Positions 53,726 to 62,164 of a stretch of 64,000 nucleotides of DNA are shown piece by piece. The position numbers were made by a program, and so were the translations under genes. The stretch spans positions 1-64,000 of the forward strand of contig NZ_CAKMMP010000018.1 of NCBI RefSeq assembly GCF_927798175.1. Direction: 5' to 3'. Under the pieces are notes generated by a model. That model saw nothing but the letters and a program-made list of their open reading frames with translations, was not told the origin of the DNA and did not search any database. Each line of letters begins with the position of its first letter. Within the stretch, counting starts at the first letter, position 1. The stretch is from Paenibacillus sp. JJ-223 (GTDB lineage: Bacteria; Bacillota; Bacilli; Paenibacillales; Paenibacillaceae).

Positions 53726-53805
53726 CTTGGAGCAGACGACAGGGAATATGTGGAAACAGACCGCGTTGCGTAGGATGGACTCCAACAAAATGACATTGAT
53801 CTTGT

Positions 53806-53850
53806 AAAAAGGTTCCGATCCCATTCATCAAGAAGGGCGGAACCTTTTTT
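53806..53850. terminator. bidirectional terminator
   Basis: AAAAAGGTTCCG (53806-53817) with CGGAACCTTTTT (53838-53849), T-rich on the right and A-rich on the left. It ends the dioxygenase gene and the convergent small gene. Confidence 0.9.
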
Positions 53851-53859
53851 GGCGTTGGA

Positions 53860-54075
53860 TCAAGACTTTCGAATCTCGAAAAATTCGCAGTCGGTACGGG
53901 CGTGATAGGCGAGATCGCTTACGCTGGATTGAATAACGATGGTGTTGCTGTCAAAACGAATGATAATGCCGCCGGAATCGATCTGATGATTGTCTTTGAA
54001 AACACGAATTCGGTGCTGGCGATCCATCGCTTCCTGAAAATCGGCATCCGTCTCAAGACGGCGGTTAATGGCCAT
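53860..54075 (-). CDS. small protein of unknown function (71 aa)
   Basis: ATG at 54075 with AAGGAG upstream. The product begins MAINRRLETDADFQEAMDRQ, then has a beta-rich second half (DSGGIIIRFDSNTIVIQSSVSDLAYH) and ends FFEIRKS. The pattern of alternating strands suggests a small beta-barrel. No family recognised. Confidence 0.72.
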   Translation of the reverse strand: MAINRRLETDADFQEAMDRQHRIRVFKDNHQIDSGGIIIRFDSNTIVIQSSVSDLAYHARTDCEFFEIRKS

Positions 54076-54205
54076 GTTTGCTGCTCCTTTGGCTTGTCTG
54101 GTATATGTTCATCATAATATGTCTGTCTACAGAGGGCAAATGCATACGGGTCAATCCATCTGCGTCGGGAGAAAGCTGGCCTTGGCGAAAGTAAGCTCGA
54201 ATTCA

Positions 54206-54238
54206 TAAAAAAGCCCCGCTCCGAATTGGAGCAGGACT
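54206..54238 (-). terminator. terminator of doxX-like gene
   Basis: On the minus strand AGTCCTGCTCC pairs with GGAGCGGGGCT (two G-T pairs), then six T. Confidence 0.9.
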
Positions 54239-54255
54239 TCCGTATTATTTATGAG

Positions 54256-54789
54256 TTACGCTGTTTTTTGTGCGCTGCTTATGGTTGGTGTATCTTTTGG
54301 ACCTTTGTTGCGAGTGAACAATCCGCGGAGGTAAGGCAGTACCCAACGATCCAGGCCGATTTTACCAGCATTTGCGCCAGCGACAACCAGGAAGATTTCC
54401 ATCAGTACCAGTTGGGCGTTCGTGCTCACGGTGCCCGAGAAGAGGAACGCGAAGTTCATGACCATTCCCATCAGCGCTGCCAGCGTTGTAAAGCATCCGA
54501 GGATGAGGCCGACACCGACGAGGAATTCACCGAGCGGGATCAGGAAGTCGAACAATCCTGCATTCGGAATCGCGAATTTCTCAAGGAACGTTCCCCACCA
54601 AGCTTGCACTGCGGGATGGTCACCCGTTGTTTTTTCCAAAGCGCCTTGCAGGAACCCGCCTGCCGCGAATCCGCCGGTCAATTTTTCCCAACCGTGGGTC
54701 ATCCAGTCGTAACCGATGTAAACCCGAAGCACCGTCAAAATCCACATTGCCACTTTATTCTCTCTAAGCCATACGTTGAAGCTGAACAT
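54256..54789 (-). CDS. DoxX-family membrane protein
   Basis: 177 residues from ATG at 54789 with AAGGAGTGG 6 nt upstream; a GTG at 54798 overlaps that site. Four transmembrane helices are seen, with the family features WILTVLRVYIGYDWMTHGWEKL, FLEKFAIPN, PLGEFLVGVGLILG and GKIGLDRWVLPYL. DoxX proteins are linked to quinol oxidase or redox homeostasis at the membrane. A Rex-type site lies upstream. Monocistronic. Confidence 0.9.
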   Translation of the reverse strand: MFSFNVWLRENKVAMWILTVLRVYIGYDWMTHGWEKLTGGFAAGGFLQGALEKTTGDHPAVQAWWGTFLEKFAIPNAGLFDFLIPLGEFLVGVGLILGCFTTLAALMGMVMNFAFLFSGTVSTNAQLVLMEIFLVVAGANAGKIGLDRWVLPYLRGLFTRNKGPKDTPTISSAQKTA

Positions 54790-54892
54790 ATAAACCACTC
54801 CTTCATGGGATGTATTGAATTTTTTTGTTTTTTGGTTTCTCTAAAGTGATCACCTTTGATGTCTTTATTGTATAGTTCCAACGTCATTTTGT

Positions 54893-54910
54893 TTGTGATT
54901 AAAATCACAA
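54893..54910 (-). promoter_or_regulatory. Rex-type operator upstream of doxX
   Basis: TTGTGATTAAAATCACAA fits the TTGTGAWWWWWWTCACAA consensus of Rex, the NADH/NAD-sensing repressor. It lies 104 bp upstream of the doxX ATG. On the minus strand it overlaps the -35 side of a probable -10 (TATACA near 54869-54874). Confidence 0.75.
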
Positions 54911-55141
54911 TCTAATTCAAATTTTAAGTAAGGACGTTTTAGTTCACATTTTATCCACATTGTTGTTCGTTTCCTGCGTTTCATTTCAAAGATTCAAGGG
55001 TAGACAATCCCGCCTAAAGCGAAGACAAACCGGGCCGTCTGTGATTAAATGGAAAGAAATACGTGGTAATGGCGATCCGCATCGAGATTGGAGCACCCGG
55101 AAATGGAAGCCATATTTCAAACCATCGGGAGGGACCATCGA

Positions 55142-56206
55142 TTGAAGTTATGGAAATGGAATAAAAGCAGAACAGCCGCGTCGCTGCTCATTGTCGCCTT
55201 GAGTCTGTCCGCCTGCCAAAACAAGGAGCTTGCGCAGCCGACGCCGGAGCCGGTGCCTGCTCCCGTTCAGGAAGAACAGGTGTCGGAAGAGGAGCCAGCG
55301 GCGAAGTTCAAGGCACCATTGACGGGGTTGCCCAGCGAAGAAGCGATTACCCGCCGTCCGCTGGCCGTTATGATCAACAATGCGCCGGCCGCTCGTCCCC
55401 AATCCGGGCTTAGCTCCGCCGACATTATCATGGAAGTGCTTGCAGAAGGCGGAATTACGCGGTATATCGCCATTTTTCAAAGCGAAGGCGCAGATGAAAC
55501 CGTGGGACCCGTGCGCAGCATCCGTCCGTATCTGATCGAGCTGGGGGAGAGTTATGACGGAGTGCTGATTCATGCAGGCGGCAGTCCGGAGGCGTATTCC
55601 ATTTTGCAGAAGCAGCAAAAGCAGCATATGGACGAAATTTCGAACGGGGGCCCCTATTTCTGGCGTTCTTCCGATCGCAAAGCCCCGCACAACCTGTATA
55701 CTTCATCGGACAAGCTAAGGGAAGGCCTGCAGAAAAAAGGGTATGACCATGACAGCCTATCTCCGGTTTACCTCTACAATGAAGAAGGCTCTACGGCTGC
55801 GGGCGAAGAAGCAGCGGCGTTTGACGTGAAATATTTGCTCGATAGTTACCGCGTGACGTATGAATATGATGAAGTTAGCGGACGATATATGAGACTGGTC
55901 AACGGGAAGGCCGATGTGGATCAGGATAACGGCGAGCAGCTCGGTGCTGCCAATATCATCGTGGCGGGCGCCGATCACAAAGTGCTCGATAGCGTGGGCA
56001 GATTGTCCGTCGACGTGGATCAGGGCGGTGAAGCGATGTTGTTCCAAAAAGGAAAAATGATTCAGGGTCAGTGGGTCAGAAAGTCAGGGGATATTATTCG
56101 TTTTATTTATAATGGAAAAGAAGCCAATTTGATCCCGGGGAAAACGTTCATCTCCATCGTGCCGAATTCGCCTGATTTTGCAGGACACGTTCAAGTGAAA
56201 CAATAG
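55142..56206 (+). CDS. yerB: DUF3048 lipoprotein (YerB-like)
   Basis: 354 residues from TTG at 55142, with GGGAGGG 7 nt upstream; an in-frame start at 55088 would bury the signal peptide. The export signal (KLWKWNKSRTAASLLIVAL) ends in the lipobox LSAC with Cys25, so it is a lipid-anchored surface protein. A Pro/Glu linker follows, then a DUF3048 N domain (RRPLAVMINNAPAARPQSGL, DIIMEVLAEGGITR, GPVRSIRPY) and a C-terminal DUF3048 domain (NIIVAGADHKV). The function is unknown. In Bacillus subtilis, yerB lies next to yerC near purD; here yerC is 5.6 kb downstream. Confidence 0.88.
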   Translation: MKLWKWNKSRTAASLLIVALSLSACQNKELAQPTPEPVPAPVQEEQVSEEEPAAKFKAPLTGLPSEEAITRRPLAVMINNAPAARPQSGLSSADIIMEVLAEGGITRYIAIFQSEGADETVGPVRSIRPYLIELGESYDGVLIHAGGSPEAYSILQKQQKQHMDEISNGGPYFWRSSDRKAPHNLYTSSDKLREGLQKKGYDHDSLSPVYLYNEEGSTAAGEEAAAFDVKYLLDSYRVTYEYDEVSGRYMRLVNGKADVDQDNGEQLGAANIIVAGADHKVLDSVGRLSVDVDQGGEAMLFQKGKMIQGQWVRKSGDIIRFIYNGKEANLIPGKTFISIVPNSPDFAGHVQVKQ

Positions 56207-56473
56207 AAAAACCGTATCGCAATGTCGAAAAATATAATGTCGAATAATGTAAAATAGTGACTTTGGGTGGAGAAGTGTAAACGCAGTGTAAAATGTGAAC
56301 ATCATTTTTCCACTCTTTCCATATTATTAAGATTCATTTCAGAAATGTGTGATAAGAATATAAAAAAGGATCGCAGGTTTTGTACAAACCATGAAACAAA
56401 TATGATAAGATAGCAAAGGTTGTCATTTCATGTTTCAAGGTTATCAGCATTTTCTCGTAAAGGGGATAGAACG

Positions 56474-57088
56474 ATGAAGTTAAAGAAGAAGGATATATTT
56501 TTCGAAACATTGGAGAATATGGCGGATACTGTCGTACAAGCGGCTGACTACTTCTCCCAGCATGTTTCCAACCTTCAGGATGTGACTCTGTTTACCAATG
56601 AAATGAAGAAATACGAGTCCAAATGTGACGACTACGTGCATACCATCATTATGGAGCTCAACAAAACATTCATTACGCCGATCGAGCGTGATGACATCAT
56701 GGAACTGACAACAACCCTTGATGACGTATTGGACGGGCTTGAAGCAACGGCTTCCCGTTTCTATATGTACCAACTGACCGAGCCGGACGAATTCATCGTA
56801 CAGTTTGCGGAAATTTTGCGCCAATCTGCGTATGAAATCCAAAAGGCCGTTCATTTGCTGTCCCAGAAAAAATTGCTGGCGATCCGCGAGTATACGATCC
56901 GCATCAACGATCTGGAGAACCAAGGCGACGAAGTATTGCGCATGTGCATTAAACACCTGTTTGCCACGGTATCCGATCCGATCGAGTTGATCAAACGCAA
57001 GGAAATCTACGAGCGTCTTGAGACGACGACGGATGCTTGCGAAGACGTAGCGAATATGCTGGAATCCATTATCATGCGTAATTCTTAA
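56474..57088 (+). CDS. DUF47 phosphate transport regulator (PhoU-like)
   Basis: 204 residues from ATG at 56474 (AAAGGGGAT upstream); an in-frame ATG at 56420 lacks a ribosome-binding site. All-helical DUF47/PhoU-like fold with ETLENMADTVVQAADYF, FITPIERDDIMELTTTLDDVLDG and RLETTTDACEDVANMLE. These proteins pair with PiT transporters and regulate or couple phosphate uptake. It is separated from pit by 13 nt. Confidence 0.93.
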   Translation: MKLKKKDIFFETLENMADTVVQAADYFSQHVSNLQDVTLFTNEMKKYESKCDDYVHTIIMELNKTFITPIERDDIMELTTTLDDVLDGLEATASRFYMYQLTEPDEFIVQFAEILRQSAYEIQKAVHLLSQKKLLAIREYTIRINDLENQGDEVLRMCIKHLFATVSDPIELIKRKEIYERLETTTDACEDVANMLESIIMRNS

Positions 57089-57101
57089 GGAGCCATAGAA
57101 C

Positions 57102-58100
57102 ATGGAAACAACGATTTTGGTATTAGGTATAGTCGTCTTCCTTGCGCTGGCTTTTGACTTCATCAACGGGTTCCACGACACGGCGAATGCCATTGCAACG
57201 TCGGTGTCCACGCGGGCGCTCACGCCAAGACGCGCGATTCTTCTCGCGGCCGTGATGAACTTTGTCGGGGCGATGATGTTCACCGGCGTGGCGAAGACGA
57301 TCGGGGGAAGCGTGACCGACCCCACGAAGCTGGACAACGGGATCGAAGTCGTCATCGCCACCTTGATCGCCGCGATCATCTGGAACCTCGTGACCTGGTG
57401 GTTCGGCATTCCGTCCTCATCATCCCATGCACTGATCGGTGCGCTTGCCGGCGCGGTATTGGTGGGAGCGGGATCGGACAAGGTCAAATGGAGCGGTTTT
57501 ATCGATATTGTCGGAGGTTTGATTCTTTCGCCGCTGATCGCGTTCGCGATCGGTTACGTGGTCATGATTATCCTTAAATACATTTTTGCCAGACGCAGTC
57601 CGCATACGGTGAACAAAGGTTTCCGTACGGTTCAGATTTTCACGGCTGCATTGCAGTCGTTCACCCATGGTACAAACGATGCACAGAAAGCGATGGGGAT
57701 TATCACATTTGCACTCGTGGCTGCCAAAGTCCAGGATCACCTGGAGGTTCCGCTTTGGGTCAAAATTTCTGCAGCTACCGCCATGGCCTTGGGTACGTCC
57801 ATCGGGGGATGGAAAATCATCAAAACGATGGGAACGAAAATTTTCAAAATTGAGCCGATCAACGGTTTTGCTGCCGATTTGTCTGCCGCTTCCGTTATTT
57901 TCACCGCAACTTTGCTGCACCTGCCGGTAAGTACGACGCATGCGATTACGTCGGCCATTCTTGGCGTAGGTTCCGCGAAGCGTTTCTCTGCGGTCAAATG
58001 GGGCGTGGCCGGGCGCATTGTCGTAACATGGTTCATCACCATCCCGATCTCGGGCCTCCTTGCAGGATTGTTGTACTGGATCATTTTCGACGTCCTTTAA
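57102..58100 (+). CDS. pit: inorganic phosphate transporter, PiT family
   Basis: 332 residues, about ten transmembrane helices. The two inverted halves each carry the PiT signature: FDFINGFHDTANAIATSVST near the N terminus and QSFTHGTNDAQKAMG in the second half, plus PVSTTHAITSAILGVG. It imports phosphate with a cation (H+ or Na+). It lies in an operon with the DUF47 gene. No PhoP-type repeats were recognised upstream. Confidence 0.94.
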   Translation: METTILVLGIVVFLALAFDFINGFHDTANAIATSVSTRALTPRRAILLAAVMNFVGAMMFTGVAKTIGGSVTDPTKLDNGIEVVIATLIAAIIWNLVTWWFGIPSSSSHALIGALAGAVLVGAGSDKVKWSGFIDIVGGLILSPLIAFAIGYVVMIILKYIFARRSPHTVNKGFRTVQIFTAALQSFTHGTNDAQKAMGIITFALVAAKVQDHLEVPLWVKISAATAMALGTSIGGWKIIKTMGTKIFKIEPINGFAADLSAASVIFTATLLHLPVSTTHAITSAILGVGSAKRFSAVKWGVAGRIVVTWFITIPISGLLAGLLYWIIFDVL

Positions 58101-58172
58101 AGGTAGAAGCTGTGAACAAAAATTTCCGCATGCCGCGGAGCGGCTGTTCATAACCGTGTGAATATCGGGATA

Positions 58173-58306
58173 TGTGGACAATTTTTCATCAAAAAGAACG
58201 AACGCCTGTGCATGAACGTGTGGACAGGCTGGATATGTGGATAGCCATCCGTGGAATGATAAACCAAAAGCAAATAGATCCTGTGGATACAGGACGCTGT
58301 GGATAG
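58173..58306 (+). repeat. five TGTGGAYA direct repeats between pit and corA
   Basis: TGTGGACAA (58173), TGTGGACAG (58219), TGTGGATAG (58236), TGTGGATAC (58282) and TGTGGATAG (58298), all on the same strand. They resemble DnaA boxes (TGTGGATAA) with a mismatch at the last or seventh base. Function unknown. Confidence 0.5.
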
Positions 58307-58416
58307 AAATGAGAGAAGCCAACAGGGTTGGCTTTTTTTGTTTTGGTTTCGCACGGGACGTGCGGCCGTTCACGTTGTAAAATAACGTCAAGCCTATGAA
58401 TAAGGACGTGATCAGC

Positions 58417-59376
58417 ATGATTCGTACACTCGCCATTACGCGGGAACACCAGGTCTCCGTTAATCAGCCCCTCACAGACCTTATACTGGAAGACTACGCC
58501 TGGGTCTGGGCCGATTTCAGCAAGCCGACGGAAGAGGAGAGCCTTTTGCTGGATACCTATTTTCATTTCCATCCGCTGGCGATCGAGGATTGCTTGCATG
58601 TGCTGCAAAGACCCAAGCTCGATTATTACGATAACCTGCAGTTTTTGGTATTGCATGCGCTGAATCCGCAGACGCTCGAGGCCGAGGAAGTGGATCTGTT
58701 TTTGGGCTCCAATTTTCTGGTCTCCTATCACCATGGCGAGCTGAAGGAAGTCGATGAAGCATGGCAGCGGATTTTGCAGCATGCCCACGAACGCACCATA
58801 TGGGCACGGGGGCCGGTTGCAGCGGCGTATACCGTGATGGACAAACTGGTGGATCATTATTTTCCGTCCCTGTTTGCCATCGAAGACGAACTGGCCGAAC
58901 TGGAAAACCGGGGCGGACAGGAATCGGTGGAAGAACTGATGAACCAGGTGTTCGACCTGCGCAGCCGCCTGCTGAAGCTCAGACGAACGATCGTACCCAT
59001 GCGCGACTTGCTCTACCGGGTGGTCAACTCCCAGCATGTGCAGCGAACGGGTGAGCATACCGCGTATTTTACCGATATCTATGACCATTTGCTCAAGCTG
59101 ACCGACATGATCGAGGCAGATCGGGAAATGACGGCAGACTTGCGTGACAGCTACATATCGCTGAATTCCAACCGGATGAACGCCATCATGAAAACACTCA
59201 CGGTCATTACGACCATTTTCATGCCATTGACGCTGATTGCCGGGATTTATGGCATGAATTTTGCCTATATGCCTGAGCTGCAATGGAAATATGGGTATGG
59301 TGCCGTCATGCTGCTGATGTTTGTGCTTGGCGGAAGCATGGTGGCCTGGTTTGTGAAGCGCGGCTGGTTCAAATGA
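58417..59376 (+). CDS. corA: CorA-family magnesium/cobalt transporter
   Basis: 319 residues from ATG at 58417 (AAGGACG about 8 nt upstream); ATG at 58396 has no ribosome-binding site. A large cytosolic N-terminal domain and long helix lead into two C-terminal transmembrane helices. The signature YGMNFAYMPEL (GMN motif) lies in the loop between them, and the protein ends with a basic KRGWFK tail. It forms pentamers for Mg2+ uptake. A terminator follows. Confidence 0.94.
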   Translation: MIRTLAITREHQVSVNQPLTDLILEDYAWVWADFSKPTEEESLLLDTYFHFHPLAIEDCLHVLQRPKLDYYDNLQFLVLHALNPQTLEAEEVDLFLGSNFLVSYHHGELKEVDEAWQRILQHAHERTIWARGPVAAAYTVMDKLVDHYFPSLFAIEDELAELENRGGQESVEELMNQVFDLRSRLLKLRRTIVPMRDLLYRVVNSQHVQRTGEHTAYFTDIYDHLLKLTDMIEADREMTADLRDSYISLNSNRMNAIMKTLTVITTIFMPLTLIAGIYGMNFAYMPELQWKYGYGAVMLLMFVLGGSMVAWFVKRGWFK

Positions 59377-59461
59377 ATATCCACATGTGGACAAGTCGAA
59401 ACGTTCCTCAAAGATATGCAGTGTTGATAAATAAACGGAGTGTTGCCTGCTCCGGCGCGAG

Positions 59462-59494
59462 AAAGACATCTTCATAGACGAAGATGTCTTTTTT
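59462..59494 (+). terminator. corA terminator
   Basis: AAAGACATCTTC / GAAGATGTCTTT, 12 bp with a 6-nt loop, then a T run. Confidence 0.93.
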
Positions 59495-59550
59495 GTCGTC
59501 TGGATTTGTCGCGGTTGAGCCGTTTTTGGACGAACGATTACTGTACCACA

Positions 59551-60636
59551 TTATTCGCCCAAGGTAAACGTGGTCGAAGCAGCGGGCTGTCCATTAACGA
59601 GGATCGTTAAGGTATGTTCGCCGGGATAGTAGACCCGTGTTGTAATAACCTTGAACGATTGTTTGGTGGCCACGCGGGTTTTTCCAGACGAGTAACTTTT
59701 GTCCGAACATTTGAAGCGCTTGGGCGCCTGTTTGCCGTTTGCTTTCATATAACCGATCTCATATTCGATGCGCAGCATCTGGGGCTGTCCGCTATCATTC
59801 AATACATGAAAGGAGAAATGAAGCTCATCCCCCACGGCGATGCTGTCCTTGGCAAGCTGCAGCTGTTCGATGCGAACGGCTTCCTGCTCATGGTAACCGA
59901 AGAGGGCCAGCGCTTTGGGGTGGCCCTTCTTCAACAGGGAACGGCAGGCATGCCGGACGATCCAATCCGTATGCGGATGCTTCCCGTGCCAGTCGGCGGC
60001 CAAAGCGAGAACAAGGTCCGGATGGTCCTTCGAAATGTCGTTCAGGTGATTGGCGACGCTTTTGCGAACGTATAACGATTCGTCCTGCTTCAGAGCGTTC
60101 AGAATAGGCAGGGCAGGTGTCGGATCGGCGATGAGCGATCGCAATTTGGAGCCCCAAGGCAGGCGGGGCCGGCTGCCCTCGCTGGCGAGCCTGCGAACAT
60201 GCTCGTCGGCACTGCTCGTCCATTCCAGCATGCGTTTGAGCGTTTCTTCGGGGTACTTCTCGATAAACGGGCGCACCGCGAACTCCGAACTGGAATAGGG
60301 TGTGAATGTCGCAAGGTATTCCATGGACAGTTCGTAATGCTCGGGCGCAAGCCCGTTGACTTCGATGAAATCCGGCACGAACAGGCATTCCACGCCGCGC
60401 AAACGGGGGGCTGCCTGTTCGAGCACATGCAGCGCCTCGGCATAGTCGCCCGGCAGCACTTCGGTCATGGACAGGGCAACGCGCCGAATGCGCCCCTTGA
60501 ATTCCAATTCGTCCCATCCTTCGGCGAATACCAGATCGCGGAAGCGATGCTGGTCCAATGCCGGGGCAAACTGCTTGAGCAGCATGCCTGTCCGTTCAAT
60601 CAGGGCTGGGGTGTATTTGTCTTTGAATAGTTCCAT
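59551..60636 (-). CDS. DNA alkylation repair protein, AlkC-like (HEAT-like repeats)
   Basis: 361 residues from ATG at 60636, with AAAGGAGG upstream; ORF codons up to 60660 lack that support. The N-terminal 245 residues are a HEAT-like repeat array as in AlkC/AlkD glycosylases, with the family segments EWTSSADEHVRRLASEGSRP, RLPWGSKL, LYVRKSVANHLNDISKDHPD and WIVRHACRSLLKKGHP. The C-terminal 110 residues are a beta-sandwich-like domain (ELHFSFHVLNDSGQ; HTLTILVNGQPAASTTF), the Ig-like extension found in AlkC. It removes alkylated bases, probably 3-methyladenine class. Confidence 0.88.
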   Translation of the reverse strand: MELFKDKYTPALIERTGMLLKQFAPALDQHRFRDLVFAEGWDELEFKGRIRRVALSMTEVLPGDYAEALHVLEQAAPRLRGVECLFVPDFIEVNGLAPEHYELSMEYLATFTPYSSSEFAVRPFIEKYPEETLKRMLEWTSSADEHVRRLASEGSRPRLPWGSKLRSLIADPTPALPILNALKQDESLYVRKSVANHLNDISKDHPDLVLALAADWHGKHPHTDWIVRHACRSLLKKGHPKALALFGYHEQEAVRIEQLQLAKDSIAVGDELHFSFHVLNDSGQPQMLRIEYEIGYMKANGKQAPKRFKCSDKSYSSGKTRVATKQSFKVITTRVYYPGEHTLTILVNGQPAASTTFTLGE

Positions 60637-60755
60637 GGGCCGCCTCCTTTTGCTTACCATCCAGTATAACCTAAAATCGGAGAAATGAGAACATCAGTTC
60701 TTTTTTGTTGAGATAGGATGGATTGGGAGAGGCGAGCTGGCGAGGTCCGTGCAGC

Positions 60756-60790
60756 AAAAGGCATCCCCTTTCCAGGAAAGAGAGATGCCT
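60756..60790 (-). terminator. terminator of the YqfQ-like gene
   Basis: AGGCATC/GATGCCT plus CTTTCC/GGAAAG. On the minus strand it is followed by TTTT. Confidence 0.8.
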
Positions 60791-60801
60791 TGGTATTGTC
60801 G

Positions 60802-61413
60802 TTAACGTTTGCTGCTCTTGGGACGACGTTTAGCGGGATTCGATTTCTGCCGGCGCGTGGTGCCCGATGATTTCTTGCCCGATTTGCGCTTGCGACGGCG
60901 GGGCGATGTGTAATCTTCGTAATCTTTTTCCGCGGCTGAACTGTCGTTGGTGGTTTTGCTCTTGCCGAAGGGAAGCATGCCCATGAACAGCTTCACCATC
61001 GGGGCCATCTGCTGAATGCTGCCGACGACTTTTTGCATTTTGCCAATGCCGCTTATGATGCCATCGATCCCGCCGAAGCGGTCAATCATTCCTTTGAGCT
61101 CGCCAAGGTTGGCCAGCGAAAAGCCGGTGCTGCCGGAAGCCGAAGAGTTTTGCACGGGTACCGCAGGGCCGGAAGATCCGGAACCGCTACCGTAAAACGA
61201 TTCTCCCGGCGCGTTCTGCCCATAAGGCACGATGCTTGATGCTTCCGCTTGGCCGAATGAAAATTGGGGTTCGACACCCGGATACATGGACTGGGTCTCG
61301 CCATCGGTCAACGCACGCTGCGCCGGCGCGTAAGCGGAGGTATTCGCCCGATGATGCTTGGAAGACGGACGCTGCCGTGGCGCTGGCGGACGGTGATAAT
61401 AATGCTGTGGCAT
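60802..61413 (-). CDS. YqfQ/VrrA-like protein
   Basis: 203 residues of low complexity. The N terminus is His/Tyr/Pro-rich (HYYHRPPAPRQRP), followed by Gly/Ser repeats. A conserved block at about 98-150 (LGELKGMIDRFGGIDGIISG; MQKVVGSIQQMAPMVKLFMG) fits the YqfQ (VrrA) family of spore formers. The C-terminal 45 residues are a very basic Lys/Arg/Ser tail. It may bind nucleic acid or wall polymers (inference); YqfQ has been linked to the spore coat. Confidence 0.8.
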   Translation of the reverse strand: MPQHYYHRPPAPRQRPSSKHHRANTSAYAPAQRALTDGETQSMYPGVEPQFSFGQAEASSIVPYGQNAPGESFYGSGSGSSGPAVPVQNSSASGSTGFSLANLGELKGMIDRFGGIDGIISGIGKMQKVVGSIQQMAPMVKLFMGMLPFGKSKTTNDSSAAEKDYEDYTSPRRRKRKSGKKSSGTTRRQKSNPAKRRPKSSKR

Positions 61414-61869
61414 ACATGATCACGTTCCTTCTGTTATGGATTTTGAAATTGCGTTCCGGCTCCTTGGCCCCAAGAGACCAAGGGGACTGTCGATGCGGAA
61501 CTCCCTTTTGCTACAATGTATGTCATTCGCGGAGAGACGGCGTAGGCGGATACCCCGAGAAACGGGATATTTGCGGATTTGGGCGCATGAAGCGCCACAG
61601 GGAGAAAAGCGCCGGAAGAGCAGTTTTGACACAAAATTGTAACAAATAGGATGGATGAAATCCTACATAATTCATCGGGAATAAATGGGCCAAAAAAGGG
61701 CGAAATCCCGCCTATGGCCTTGTATGTCCACTGAGAGTGGACATTTGTATGTTTGTAAGCGATAACATGTATTTTTTCTCTGTAGTGCGTGAAATCGTTA
61801 ACGCTTGAAATACCAACTCATGCTGAGTACAATGAAGGTACACAGTAACCGCTAGGGGATGATAATAAA
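61414..61869 (+). promoter_or_regulatory. yerC upstream region with promoter and palindromes
   Basis: This 456-bp stretch has no supported gene. It contains TGTCCACT-GAG-AGTGGACA, a perfect 8-bp hairpin (61725-61743), and GTTAACGC preceded by GCG...CGTTAAC symmetry near 61787-61804. A clear sigma-A promoter lies at TTGAAA (61805-61810), 17 bp, TACAAT (61828-61833), 36 nt before the yerC start. Confidence 0.6.
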
Positions 61870-62160
61870 ATGCAGCTGAAGAAGCTAAATGATAAAAGTA
61901 TTGAACAACTATTCGAAGCGATTTTGACGTTGAAGGATATCGAGGAGTGCTACGTCTTCTTTGACGACCTCTGCACCGTAAACGAAATTCAATCTATGTC
62001 CCAGCGGCTGGAAGTGGCGCGCATGCTTGGCAAAGGGAACACGTATAACCAAATCGAAGCAGAGACAGGCGCGAGCACGGCCACGATCTCGCGCGTAAAG
62101 CGCTGCCTGAATTACGGCAACGACGGTTACAAGATGACGCTGGAACGTTTGGGACGCTAA
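61870..62160 (+). CDS. yerC: YerC/YecD-family TrpR-like regulator
   Basis: 96 residues, the usual length. A TrpR-like fold with EEFCEF-type N-terminal helix region (LKDIEECYVFFDDLCTVNEI) and a helix-turn-helix at about 62-85 (TYNQIEAETGASTATISRVK). The DNA target is unknown. It is followed after 4 nt by the CbiX-like gene, which suggests co-transcription. Confidence 0.92.
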   Translation: MQLKKLNDKSIEQLFEAILTLKDIEECYVFFDDLCTVNEIQSMSQRLEVARMLGKGNTYNQIEAETGASTATISRVKRCLNYGNDGYKMTLERLGR

Positions 62161-62164
62161 GACG

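Noticed and set aside
54226..54849. 207-codon plus-strand frame
   Set aside because: Antisense of doxX; Cys/His-rich shadow product without a start signal.
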